From Rhodocyclaceae bacterium (GTDB taxonomy: Bacteria; Pseudomonadota; Gammaproteobacteria; Burkholderiales; Rhodocyclaceae): a stretch of DNA of 64,000 bases. A program made the translations under genes and the position numbers. The DNA lies in the NCBI GenBank assembly GCA_006218025.1, contig VBWA01000017.1:1-64000 (forward strand), given 5' to 3'. Under the pieces are notes generated by a model that was not told the DNA's origin, searched no databases, and worked only from the letters and a program-made list of their open reading frames with translations. The first letter of the stretch is position 1. Every line of letters begins with the position of its first letter. This document shows, piece after piece, positions 1 to 7,611 of this stretch.

Positions 1-1
1 C

Positions 2-91
2 GACACCTCCAAAGATATTGTCTACCTTCAAATGTGTCCGGGAAAGCCGGTCTACCTCACGCTGACCCCAATAGTTATTGTGATTCCTTAA
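2..91 (+). CDS. possible C-terminal end of an unrecognised protein (partial)
   Basis: An open frame enters from the left edge and ends at a TAA at 89-91, giving 29 residues that read like an ordinary beta-strand-rich tail (…VYLQMCPGKPVYLTLTPI…). It runs convergently into the minus-strand gene that ends at 75, overlapping it by 17 bases. No family can be named from so short a piece, and it could be a chance open frame. Confidence 0.25.
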   Translation, partial: DTSKDIVYLQMCPGKPVYLTLTPIVIVIP

Positions 92-926
92 TTGGCATCT
101 TTCCGAATGTGAGCCAGTCGGGATAACTTTCATCGTTCGGCATCAAGGCGAGGTCTTTCGCAGGACTGAAATCGGTCCGATTAATCTTTGGCGCATCCTC
201 TCTGAAAGTATCTTTGAACTGAACAGCAATCCGATTGCCGTGCTCAGCAAAATCCTTACACAAGAGCTGACTGAAGAAGATTCCGTCATCTACTTGATTG
301 CAGATGGCGCTAATCGCTGCTGGATAGTTTTGATCTATTTGGCCAGCTATTGGAAGGCCAAAGTATTGAGCTGGAGTGACCCCACCAGCTGCCTTGTATG
401 ACTCAATCAGCTCATTACGCTTTTCAAGAAAAGCACTCAAAGCATGCACTGTTTGACCCAAGGTTGTAGTTAGCGCAAGCGGGCGCCCCGTAAGCGATAG
501 CCTTTCAAAGACCAGTCCTTGGAGAATGTCTCCCGGAAGCGGGGGTAAAGAGAGTGTTTCAAGATCAGCCCTAAAGTGAAATATTTCATCTTTGCTAATC
601 TGGCCCAACTTACGCTTCTCCTGATGCTCTAGCAGGGCTGACTTCTGAGTCTCAAAATTCTCTTTGAGTGCCTTGAGGTGTTGCTTCTTTATTGTTATGA
701 GCGAGTTACAGATACCAAATGCCACCATCATTGCTGTATTCGTGTCTCGTATCTCCTTAAGCAATTGATCCCTAATTTTCGCCCTCTCAGCAATCCGTTG
801 AGCACCATACGCGCCCGCGAACGCGCCTGCTAAAGAGCCTGCAATCGCCGTGAAGAATACTGAATTAAAAAACTCCTTGATCTCCCCCCAATGAGCGGTC
901 AAGTAAGTAGGCAGTTGGACGTCCAA
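75..926 (-). CDS. hypothetical membrane-anchored protein with coiled coil
   Basis: A 283-residue protein of unknown function. Residues about 19-42 form one hydrophobic, glycine/alanine-rich membrane segment near the N terminus. It is followed by a long charged helical stretch (about 45-115) likely to form a coiled coil, then a mixed soluble domain. I recognise no catalytic motif. The coding sequence is clearly richer in A and T than everything after about 1.1 kb, which suggests a horizontally acquired gene. The ATG at 926 was chosen because it opens the frame just before the membrane segment. A perfect 14-base palindrome lies 20 bases upstream. A phage or defence-related role is possible, but nothing in the sequence shows it. 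Confidence 0.6.
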   Translation of the reverse strand: MDVQLPTYLTAHWGEIKEFFNSVFFTAIAGSLAGAFAGAYGAQRIAERAKIRDQLLKEIRDTNTAMMVAFGICNSLITIKKQHLKALKENFETQKSALLEHQEKRKLGQISKDEIFHFRADLETLSLPPLPGDILQGLVFERLSLTGRPLALTTTLGQTVHALSAFLEKRNELIESYKAAGGVTPAQYFGLPIAGQIDQNYPAAISAICNQVDDGIFFSQLLCKDFAEHGNRIAVQFKDTFREDAPKINRTDFSPAKDLALMPNDESYPDWLTFGKMPIKESQ

Positions 927-946
927 GACAACCCTCCCATATTATT

Positions 947-960
947 GAACAAGCTTGTTC
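947..960. promoter_or_regulatory. 14-base perfect palindrome, possible operator
   Basis: GAACAAGCTTGTTC is a perfect inverted repeat 20 bases upstream of the minus-strand membrane-protein gene that starts at 926. Its position suits an operator. It is not the CTGT-N8-ACAG box of proteobacterial LexA, and its regulator is unknown. The rest of 926-1096 shows nothing recognisable. Confidence 0.3.
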
Positions 961-1095
961 CGGCTATGGGTCCCCGGTCAGGTGACACGGGAGCATACGG
1001 ATGCTAATAACATTTAGCGCAAAACATTACTCTCACCGCATGCAATTAGCAATTAGTGACTAGCCGTGTCTATGGTCGCCATCTTTATGCGGCCT

Positions 1096-1998
1096 CTATC
1101 CGGAATTCGCCACCCCGCTAACCACATGCCCCGTCGGCACCAGTCTTGACGCCGGCTCGCAGTGCCGGGTCTGGTCATCGAAGAAGAAGTCGGGTTCGAA
1201 TTCGCTGAGGAAGCGCGACTTCTCCAGGCCGCCGAGGAACATGGCTTCGTCGACCTCGACCTTCCATTCCATCAGGGTGCGGATCGCGCGTTCGTGCGCG
1301 GGGGCGCTGCGCGCGGTGACCAGTGCGGTGCGGACCTTCATTTTTCCGCCGGCGCTGTCGGCGCGCAGGCGGTGCAGGGCTTCGAGCAGGGGCAGGAAGG
1401 GACCGGGCGGCAGCGGGTGCAGGGCGCGGCGTTCTTCGTGGTCCTGGAAGGCGGCGAGGCCTTGTTCCTGGAACACGCGCTCGGCCTCGTCGGAAAACAG
1501 CACCGCGTCGCCGTCGAAGGCGATGCGCACTTCCAGCGGGTGCTTCTCGGCCTCGGTCAGCGATGCCGCATACACGCGCGCGGCGGGGAAGCCGGCGTTG
1601 AGCGCTTCGCGCACGTCGGCTTCGTTGGCGGAAAGGAACAGGTTGGCGCCCAGCGGTTTGAGGTAGTGGTAGGGCGGCCGCCCGCGCGTGAATACGCCGC
1701 GTTCGAGCGACAGCCCGGCGGCGCTGGCGGACTTGAAAATACGCAGGCCCGAGACCGGGTCGTTGCGCGAGAGGATGACCACGGCCACGCGCTGGCGTTC
1801 CGGCGAGTTGAAGGCCAGCAGCTTCTGCACCAGCGGAAAGGCGACGCCGGGCCTTGCCGGCTGGTCCATGCGTGCCAGCTGCAGGCGCATGTAGGCGGAA
1901 TCGTCCTGGTCCTCGAAGACCTGGTTTTCTTCCTCGAAATCGAACAGCGCGCGCGACGAGAGCGCGACGACGAGCTGGCCTTCGAGGCTGGCGGGCAT
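1096..1998 (-). CDS. cytosolic 5'-nucleotidase (NT5C1-like family)
   Basis: Predicted 300-residue soluble enzyme that removes the 5'-phosphate from nucleoside monophosphates. The assignment rests on the overall match to the bacterial family related to animal cytosolic 5'-nucleotidase I: the segments around FTRGRPPYHYL and LGANLFLSANEADV in the middle, and FDGDAVLFSDEAERVF and an acidic FFFDDQTRHC segment toward the C terminus, the last two suiting the acidic metal-binding loops of HAD-like phosphatases. The ATG at 1996-1998 overlaps the TGA of the upstream ATPase gene by one base (TGATG), so the two are probably translationally coupled. Substrate preference cannot be told from sequence. Confidence 0.75.
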   Translation of the reverse strand: MPASLEGQLVVALSSRALFDFEEENQVFEDQDDSAYMRLQLARMDQPARPGVAFPLVQKLLAFNSPERQRVAVVILSRNDPVSGLRIFKSASAAGLSLERGVFTRGRPPYHYLKPLGANLFLSANEADVREALNAGFPAARVYAASLTEAEKHPLEVRIAFDGDAVLFSDEAERVFQEQGLAAFQDHEERRALHPLPPGPFLPLLEALHRLRADSAGGKMKVRTALVTARSAPAHERAIRTLMEWKVEVDEAMFLGGLEKSRFLSEFEPDFFFDDQTRHCEPASRLVPTGHVVSGVANSG

Positions 1999-3191
1999 CA
2001 GGTTTGCTCCGTTTGCGCGAGCTTCGCTTGCAGCCAGGCGGGGAAGGATTTCCACGGCATGGCGACATGGCCGCCGGGCATGCCGCGCTCCTTGTCCGTG
2101 CGGCAGACGATGAGGCCCGTTGCGGTGGCGTCGCCGCCGGCCACGGCGAGGAAGCGATTGAGCGGCTCGACGTGGCCGGCGCCTGGAGTCGCCGTGAGCT
2201 TGACCTCCACGGGCTGCAACTTTCCGTCGATCACGATCAGCAGGTCGACTTCCAGCCCGTCGTGCGAGCGCCAGCAATACACATCCGGTTTGCGGCCGAG
2301 GGCCATGAAGGCCTTGACGGCTTCCGTGACCACCCAGCCTTCCAGCAGCGGCCCGCCCATCGGCCCGGCCAGCGCGGCGGCGGCATCCGGCTGGCGGGTC
2401 AGCAGGCTGACGAGGGCGGAATCGTGGAAATAAAACTTGGGCGTCTTGACCACCCGTTTGCCGTAGTTGCGGAACCACGGCGGCAGGAAGTGGGCGATGT
2501 AGGACGCTTCGAGCACACCGGCCCAGGATTTCACCGTGGGCTGGCTGATGCCAAGCTCGCGGGCCAGGTCGGCGGCATGGAATTCCTGGCCGTGCCGGGT
2601 TGCCGCCAGATTGAGGAACTGGTTGAAGCTGCGCAGGTCGGGGATGTTGCGTATCTGCCTGACGTCGCGCTCAATGTAGGTCGACACATAGCCGCGCAGC
2701 CACAGGTCGCGCCGATCGGGATGCAGTGCGGGAATCGGATAGCCGCCGTTCCAGAGCAGCTTGTCCAGGCCGGGCCGGGGCAGTTCCGTGTAGGAAAAGG
2801 GCGGCAATTCGAGGATAGCGACGCGGCCGGCGAGGGATTCGCTGACGTCGCGCATCAGGCCGAACTGTTGTGAGCCTGTGAGCAGCCAGCGCCCGCAACG
2901 ACGAGGTTCGGCATCGATGCGCATCTTGAGGTGCGACAGCAGGGCGGGAACGTACTGAATTTCGTCGAGGATCACCGGCCGCTTGGCGAAGCGGCCAAGG
3001 AAGCCGGCGGGATCCACCGACGCAAAGTCGCGTTCGAGCGGATCGTCGAAGCTGACATAGTCGACCTGTTCCCCCGCTTCGTGCCGCAGGAATGTGGTCT
3101 TGCCGGATTGCCGCGGGCCGGTGACCAGGATGGCGGGGAAACCGGTCAGGGCTTGGCGCAGGGTGGCGGCGAGTTGCCGTTCTCGGTACAT
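1998..3191 (-). CDS. AAA-family ATPase with DUF4143 domain
   Basis: 397 residues. Residues 25-33 are a Walker A loop (GPRQSGKTT). A Walker B-like VILDEIQ follows near 71-77, and LLTGSQQF resembles sensor 1. The second half contains a winged-helix-like segment (ELGISQPTVKSWAGVLEASYI) and ends in a DUF4143 region with EVDLLI…VEVK, which resembles restriction-endonuclease-fold acidic/lysine residues. Members of this family are common, patchily distributed and often found near mobile DNA; their cellular role is not settled. A near-perfect palindrome lies 9 bases before the ATG and may mediate autoregulation. The gene overlaps the downstream nucleotidase by one base. Confidence 0.85.
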   Translation of the reverse strand: MYRERQLAATLRQALTGFPAILVTGPRQSGKTTFLRHEAGEQVDYVSFDDPLERDFASVDPAGFLGRFAKRPVILDEIQYVPALLSHLKMRIDAEPRRCGRWLLTGSQQFGLMRDVSESLAGRVAILELPPFSYTELPRPGLDKLLWNGGYPIPALHPDRRDLWLRGYVSTYIERDVRQIRNIPDLRSFNQFLNLAATRHGQEFHAADLARELGISQPTVKSWAGVLEASYIAHFLPPWFRNYGKRVVKTPKFYFHDSALVSLLTRQPDAAAALAGPMGGPLLEGWVVTEAVKAFMALGRKPDVYCWRSHDGLEVDLLIVIDGKLQPVEVKLTATPGAGHVEPLNRFLAVAGGDATATGLIVCRTDKERGMPGGHVAMPWKSFPAWLQAKLAQTEQT

Positions 3192-3199
3192 TCGGCAAT

Positions 3200-3218
3200 A
3201 CTAAAATCTGATTTTAGT
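3200..3218. promoter_or_regulatory. 19-base palindrome at the DUF4143 ATPase start, probable operator
   Basis: ACTAAAATC-T-GATTTTAGT is a perfect inverted repeat with 9-base arms around one central base, ending 9 bases before the ATPase ATG. It stands out from the GC-rich surroundings. Its position would block a promoter or ribosome entry, as expected for an autoregulatory operator. The binding protein is unknown. Confidence 0.45.
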
Positions 3219-3359
3219 TTTGTCAAACCGGCTTTGTCGAAGCAACGGGCTTGGGCATTTGCGGATTCCTGTCCGTGTGTGTCCATCGATCCGGCATGCG
3301 GATTGGAAACCGATGCCAGCGACCGTACAGTGAAACATTCAGGATTTCCCTCCACGACC

Positions 3360-4208
3360 ATGCGCCTCTCAACGACGGCTCTTCGCACGCTTCACCATTT
3401 CGCCCTGCTCGCGGCGGCCATGCTGCTGGCGGCCTGTGCCGCCGTACCACCAGCGCCGACTCTTGCGGTCTCGCAACTCGCGCCGGGCGGCACGCTGCGC
3501 GCGGCCATCAACTACGGCAACCCGCTGCTGGCGACGCGCGATGCAACGACCGGCGAGCCGCGCGGCGTGTCGGTCGATCTGGCGCGCGAACTGGCGCGGC
3601 GCCTGGGCGTGGCCTTTGAGCCGGTCATCTACACGGCGGCGGGCAAGGTGGTCGAGGGCATCAAGGCCGGCGCCTGGGATGTCGGCTTCTTCGCCATCGA
3701 TCCGGTGCGCGCGGCGGATACCGATTTCAGCGCGGCCTATCTGCTGATCGAGGGGGCCTACCTGATGCCGGAAGGTTCGCCGATCCGGCGCAACGAGGAC
3801 GTCGACCGCGCTGGCGTGCGCGTGGTGGTCGGCCGCGGCAGTGCCTACGACCTCTACCTCACGCGCAATCTGAAGCAGGCCAAACTGCTGCGCGTGCCGA
3901 CCTCGCCGGAGGTGACGAACACGATGGTGGTGGAAAAGATCGAGGTGGCGGCGGGAGTGAAGCAGCAGATGCAGGCCGATGCCCGGCGCGTGCCCGGCTT
4001 GCGCCTGCTCGACGGGCGCTTCATGGAAATCCGGCAGGCGATGGCGGTGCCGAAGGGCCGCGCGGCGGGGGCGGCCTACGTGGCGGCGTTCGTCGAGGAG
4101 ATGAAGGCCTCGGGCTTCATTGCCGACGCGCTCAGGCGCCACGGCGTCGAGGGCGCGAGGCTGGCAGACCCGGTTGCAAACCCGGTGGCCGGGCCGGCGC
4201 GCCAATGA
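3360..4208 (+). CDS. periplasmic solute-binding lipoprotein (SBP family 3)
   Basis: 282 residues. The N terminus has a signal sequence ending in a lipobox (LLAAC, Cys near 25), so it is probably a lipid-anchored periplasmic protein. The rest matches the type-3 extracellular solute-binding fold used by polar amino acid ABC transporters: LRAAINYGNPLL, then RGVSVDLARELARRLG, GAWDVGFFAIDPVRA and a second lobe that includes VVVGRGSAYDLYL. No permease or ATPase gene is adjacent, so the ligand and partners are unknown. I chose the ATG at 3360 because it begins the signal peptide. A bidirectional stem-loop follows the stop. Confidence 0.75.
   Translation: MRLSTTALRTLHHFALLAAAMLLAACAAVPPAPTLAVSQLAPGGTLRAAINYGNPLLATRDATTGEPRGVSVDLARELARRLGVAFEPVIYTAAGKVVEGIKAGAWDVGFFAIDPVRAADTDFSAAYLLIEGAYLMPEGSPIRRNEDVDRAGVRVVVGRGSAYDLYLTRNLKQAKLLRVPTSPEVTNTMVVEKIEVAAGVKQQMQADARRVPGLRLLDGRFMEIRQAMAVPKGRAAGAAYVAAFVEEMKASGFIADALRRHGVEGARLADPVANPVAGPARQ
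3442..3461 (-). repeat. dispersed 20-base motif, copy 1 (AGTCGGCGCT-N6-ACGG)
   Basis: Minus-strand copy with N6 = GGTGGT, lying antisense within the binding-lipoprotein gene where it reads PPAPTLAV. One of eleven copies in the window; all share the ten-base core and an ACGG (ACGC in one) six bases on. Confidence 0.75.
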
Positions 4209-4211
4209 AAA

Positions 4212-4239
4212 GGGGCGACGCGGCTAGCCGCGTCGCCCC
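4212..4239. terminator. bidirectional stem-loop terminator
   Basis: A perfect 12-bp stem (GGGGCGACGCGG with CCGCGTCGCCCC) around a CTAG loop lies between two convergent genes. On the minus strand the stem is followed by TTTT, so it suits an intrinsic terminator for the MBL-fold gene; it also follows the lipoprotein gene by a few bases. Confidence 0.8.
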
Positions 4240-4266
4240 CCCCCGGAACGGATATGCAGTCTTGAT

Positions 4267-5229
4267 TCAGCAGCCGGCGGCGCACTTGCCGCCGCTGTCG
4301 AACTCCATGGTCTTGCCGCTGAGCGGCACATGGGCCGGCACCTTGACGGCCTTGAGGAAGGCCTCGGTGCGCGAGCCCGGGCGTACCTTGCCGCCGACGG
4401 TGCCGACTTCATTGACGTGCGAGGCGATCACCGAGGCGGGCCTGACCAGGTCGTTGATCACGTAGGCGGCTTCGGTCGGGCCGGTGGTGAAGGTATCTCC
4501 GATGTTCATCACCGCCAGCTTGGCTGCGTAATGGCCGCGCACCACCTTCTCCTGCTCGCCGGTGATGCCGGTGTCGCCGGAGAGATAGACCACCAGGCCG
4601 TTGCTGAACTTCAGGACGTAGCCGGTGGCCTCGCCGACATAGCCGGCAATGCCGGCGTCCTTCATGTGCTTGCCGAGGTCGCCGCCGATGTATTCGGGGT
4701 CGAGGCCGTTGCTGTGGCTCGCCGGCACCGTGGCGATGGTGACGCCGCCGATTTTCACGCTGGCGCCGAAGCGGGCGAGGACGGAATTCTTCGGGTCGCC
4801 GCCGGCGGCCTTGAGCTTGTTGGCGAAGAAGGGCGGCATCTCGCTGCCGGTGACGATCTTGGCGTTCTTGGCCAGCGCGATGTTGACGGCGCTCGAATTC
4901 GGCAGGGCCGAGACCGAGGTGTCCGGCTTGTCGCAGGCGCCGGAGTTGGGCGCCTTGTTGTGCGCGTTGCCGACGTGGTCGCCATGCATGTGGGTGACGA
5001 GGATGATGTCGATCTTGCCCAGGCGCGGATCGTCGGCGCCGGCGACGGTGCGGCCCGGATCGTAGAGGATGCGCGTGCCGTTGGGGTCCTCGAAGATCAT
5101 GGCGCGGTCGAGCGGGCAGAGCTCGCCCTCCTGGCCGCCGAGCGGCGTGATTTTCACGTTCGAGGCGAGCGCCGGCTGCGCAATCAGCGCGCCGACGGCG
5201 AGCGCGGAAAGCAATGATGCGATTTTCAT
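4267..5229 (-). CDS. secreted metallo-beta-lactamase-fold hydrolase
   Basis: 320 residues. The first 22 form a clear signal peptide ending ALA, so export to the periplasm is expected. The MBL metal-binding signature THMHGDH sits at residues 79-85, followed later by ASHSNGLDPEY and YLSGDTGITG, which supply further metal ligands. The general form resembles the UlaG-like subgroup of MBL hydrolases. The substrate cannot be inferred. The ATG at 5229 was chosen over an upstream in-frame start because it has AGGAGA close upstream and begins the signal peptide directly. Confidence 0.8.
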   Translation of the reverse strand: MKIASLLSALAVGALIAQPALASNVKITPLGGQEGELCPLDRAMIFEDPNGTRILYDPGRTVAGADDPRLGKIDIILVTHMHGDHVGNAHNKAPNSGACDKPDTSVSALPNSSAVNIALAKNAKIVTGSEMPPFFANKLKAAGGDPKNSVLARFGASVKIGGVTIATVPASHSNGLDPEYIGGDLGKHMKDAGIAGYVGEATGYVLKFSNGLVVYLSGDTGITGEQEKVVRGHYAAKLAVMNIGDTFTTGPTEAAYVINDLVRPASVIASHVNEVGTVGGKVRPGSRTEAFLKAVKVPAHVPLSGKTMEFDSGGKCAAGC

Positions 5230-5343
5230 GGTGGGTCTCCTGTTGGGCAATACTTTTTTTGGTTTGGGACTACGCCAAAACGGTAGCACGATTTGGCGCC
5301 AACAGGCGGTGCGGTGCAGCAGCGACGTTGCGTTTATCGCGCT

Positions 5344-6372
5344 TCAGGCTTGCTTCGGCTTCACCGCTTTGGCAGTTTTGGGCGCGGCGGCATAGAGCTG
5401 CGTCATGCGCGCGGCCTCGTCGGCGACTCTCTGCCGCAGGTCGGGTGGGGCCAGCACCTCGACATCGGCGCCGAACTTGAGGATGTCCATGATCAGCTCG
5501 CGGTGGTCGGCGTAGGGGAATTCGAGCAGCCAGGAGCCGTCCGCGTTGTAGGCTCCCTTCTGTTTCGGATGCCAGGTTTCCTGCGCTACCCAGCGCGCGC
5601 GCTTGGGGGTGAAGCGCAGCCTGGCGTGCTGCAGCTTGCGTCCGGAGAAGATGCCGTAGCCGGCGCCGAGGACTTCGTCGAGGCTGCGATGCGAGACCTC
5701 GCGCGCCTTCCTCTCGATGACGTCGGCCTGGCGGATGGAATCGAGGGAGAAGTTGCGGATGTCGTTGCGCAGGTGGCACCAGGCGTCGAGGTACCAGTTC
5801 TCGCGGTAATACACGAGGCGCTGCGGCGAGACTTCGCGCTCGGTGGTTTCGCCGCTGCCGCGGGCGAAGTAGGTGATGGCGAGGCGCTTCCTGCGCAGCA
5901 GCGCGGCGCCGACTTTCTCGAAATGCGCGAGCTTGAGGTCGCGCTTGCCCAAGCCCACGATCAGGACGCGGCGACGGATCTCCTCGGCGGTGTTTTCGGC
6001 GCTGCCGAGCAGGCTGTTGAGGCGCGCGATCAGCGGCTGGATGTGCGGCGTGAGGATGCCGCCGGGGTCGAGGTCGGTGAGCAGATGCTGCATAGTCAGC
6101 AGCGCATGCACCTCGCCCGAATTGAACCAGAGGCCGGGCAGTTCGTACTGCGCGCCGGCTTCGGCGTGTGGCGTGTCGAAGCGGTAGCCGCCGCCAGTTC
6201 CACCATGCCTGTCCCAGACGATGGGCGCGTTGAGGCGGTTGCGCATGTATTCGAGGTCGCGCTTGAGCGTGGCGCGCGAGACTTCCAGCGCCGCCATGAG
6301 ATCGACGAAAGGCACCAGCTTCCGGTCGTGGATCATCTGGTCGATCTTGTAGAAACGCTCAGTGCGATCCAT
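5344..6372 (-). CDS. WYL-domain transcriptional regulator (YafY type)
   Basis: 342 residues. The N terminus is a helix-turn-helix of the DeoR/HTH_11 type (ALEVSRATLKRDLEYMR). The centre holds a WYL domain, with LVYYRENWYLDAWCHLRNDIRNFSLDSI carrying the typical W-Y-L and arginine pattern, followed by a C-terminal WCX-like region. Such proteins act as ligand-responsive regulators, often of DNA-damage or nucleotide-related genes. The start overlaps the end of rsgA by 14 bases, so it is the last gene of a minus-strand M48-pterin dehydratase-rsgA run. Its target is unknown. It carries a partial copy (AAAGTCGGCGC) of the dispersed motif near 5906-5916. Confidence 0.85.
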   Translation of the reverse strand: MDRTERFYKIDQMIHDRKLVPFVDLMAALEVSRATLKRDLEYMRNRLNAPIVWDRHGGTGGGYRFDTPHAEAGAQYELPGLWFNSGEVHALLTMQHLLTDLDPGGILTPHIQPLIARLNSLLGSAENTAEEIRRRVLIVGLGKRDLKLAHFEKVGAALLRRKRLAITYFARGSGETTEREVSPQRLVYYRENWYLDAWCHLRNDIRNFSLDSIRQADVIERKAREVSHRSLDEVLGAGYGIFSGRKLQHARLRFTPKRARWVAQETWHPKQKGAYNADGSWLLEFPYADHRELIMDILKFGADVEVLAPPDLRQRVADEAARMTQLYAAAPKTAKAVKPKQA

Positions 6373-7255
6373 GACGACTCTCGGAGATGAATTGACGGAA
6401 GTGGTCGAGGCGGCGCGGGTGGATCACGCCGGCGGCGACGGCCTCCTTGATCGCGCAGCCGGGTTCGGCGTCGTGCTGGCAGTCGCGGAAGCGGCACTGG
6501 CCGAGGAAGGGGCGGAACTCGGCGAAGCCGAATTCGATCTGCTGGGCGGTGAGGTGCTTGAGGCCGAATTCCTGCAGCCCGGGGCTGTCGATCAGCGTGC
6601 CGCCGGGACATTTGTCCTGCGGCAGTTTGTAGAGCCGGGCGTAGGTGGTGGTGTGCTTGCCGCTGTCGAGAGCGGTTGACAGTTCGCGCGTCGGCGCCGC
6701 GGCGCCGGGCACCAGGGCGTTGGTCAGGGTCGATTTTCCCATGCCGGATTGCCCCACCAGCACCGAGCTCTCGCCCACCAGCAGCGGCAGGAGCGGCGAG
6801 GGGTCGAACTTGGCCGAGAGCTCGACGACGCGGCAACCGAGCGCGACGAAGGGCGCCAGGAGCTTCCTCGCGCCGGGCAGTGCGGCGGTCAGGTCGCTCT
6901 TGTTGAGCACGATGGTGGTAGTGAGCCCTTCATTTTCGGCGGCGACCAGCGCGCGGCTGAGCAGCATGTCGGAGAAGGAAGGATCGGTGGCGACCACCAG
7001 CAGCAATTGCGTGGCGTTGGCGGCGATCAGCTTCTGGCGGTAGAGGTCGCTGCGGTAGAGCAGGCTGCGGCGCACGGCATGGCCGTTGATCTGGCCGTCG
7101 GGGGTGAGTTCGACTTCGTCGCCGACGGCGAAAGGGCTTTTCTTGCCGCGCGGATAACCGGTGGCGAGGCTGCCGTCGGCCAGCTCGATCTCGTAGTGCC
7201 GGCCGAAGGCGGCAACGATGGTGCCGCGCTTCAGCAGGGGAGACGAGCCGCTCAA
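6359..7255 (-). CDS. rsgA: ribosome small-subunit-dependent GTPase RsgA
   Basis: 298 residues. RsgA checks late maturation of the 30S subunit. The circularly permuted GTPase order is visible: N-terminal OB fold (about 1-75), then G4 NKSD at 118-121, G1 GQSGMGKST at 168-176 and G3 DSPG at 223-226. The C-terminal zinc motif uses C254, C259, H261 and C267. Length is typical. It follows the pterin dehydratase gene by a few bases. In many proteobacteria rsgA neighbours orn, as it nearly does here, with orn divergent beyond the M48 gene. Confidence 0.96.
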   Translation of the reverse strand: MSGSSPLLKRGTIVAAFGRHYEIELADGSLATGYPRGKKSPFAVGDEVELTPDGQINGHAVRRSLLYRSDLYRQKLIAANATQLLLVVATDPSFSDMLLSRALVAAENEGLTTTIVLNKSDLTAALPGARKLLAPFVALGCRVVELSAKFDPSPLLPLLVGESSVLVGQSGMGKSTLTNALVPGAAAPTRELSTALDSGKHTTTYARLYKLPQDKCPGGTLIDSPGLQEFGLKHLTAQQIEFGFAEFRPFLGQCRFRDCQHDAEPGCAIKEAVAAGVIHPRRLDHFRQFISESRHGSH

Positions 7256-7261
7256 AGGCCG

Positions 7262-7600
7262 TTACAGCGTGAGCAGCGCATCGATCTTCGCCGCGCAGAT
7301 GAAGTCGTTTTCCGAGAGGCCGCCGATCGCATGCGTGGTGTAGCTGACCGTGCACTGGCCCCAGCCGACGGCGAGATCGGGATGGTGATCCTCGCGATGC
7401 GAAATCCAGGCCGTGGCGTTCACGAAGGCCATGGTTTCGTAATAGTTCTTGAACGTGTAGGTCTTGGTGATCAGGGTGCCCTGACGCTGCCATCCGTCGA
7501 GCGTGGCGAGCAGTTCGGCAGCTTCATCGTCGGTCAGCGGCGGCACGCCGCCCTCGCAGGGTTTACATTTGCCTTTCGACAGGTCGCAGACCATGTTCAT
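7262..7600 (-). CDS. phhB: 4a-hydroxytetrahydrobiopterin dehydratase (pterin carbinolamine dehydratase)
   Basis: 112 residues. It dehydrates 4a-hydroxy-tetrahydropterin, recycling the cofactor of aromatic amino acid hydroxylases; in bacteria without those it may act on other pterins. The family signature HREDHHPDLAVGWGQCTVSYTTH is present with the catalytic histidines. The N terminus carries a short cysteine cluster (CDLSKGKCKPC) common in the betaproteobacterial form. The ATG at 7600 follows AAAGGAG. It sits between the M48 protease and rsgA with tight spacing, so it is probably co-transcribed with them. No phenylalanine hydroxylase gene is in the window. Confidence 0.92.
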   Translation of the reverse strand: MNMVCDLSKGKCKPCEGGVPPLTDDEAAELLATLDGWQRQGTLITKTYTFKNYYETMAFVNATAWISHREDHHPDLAVGWGQCTVSYTTHAIGGLSENDFICAAKIDALLTL

Positions 7601-7611
7601 GTCGGGCTCCT

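Noticed and set aside
1162-2433. Long plus-strand frame opposite the nucleotidase and ATPase genes
   Set aside because: It has no recognisable domain and a biased composition expected of the antisense of GC-rich genes; the minus-strand genes have clear families.
5031-5056. Copy of the dispersed motif in the MBL-fold gene (GTCGGCGCCGGCGACGG)
   Set aside because: The core has a mismatch and the spacing to the second half is wrong; probably chance in GC-rich coding DNA.
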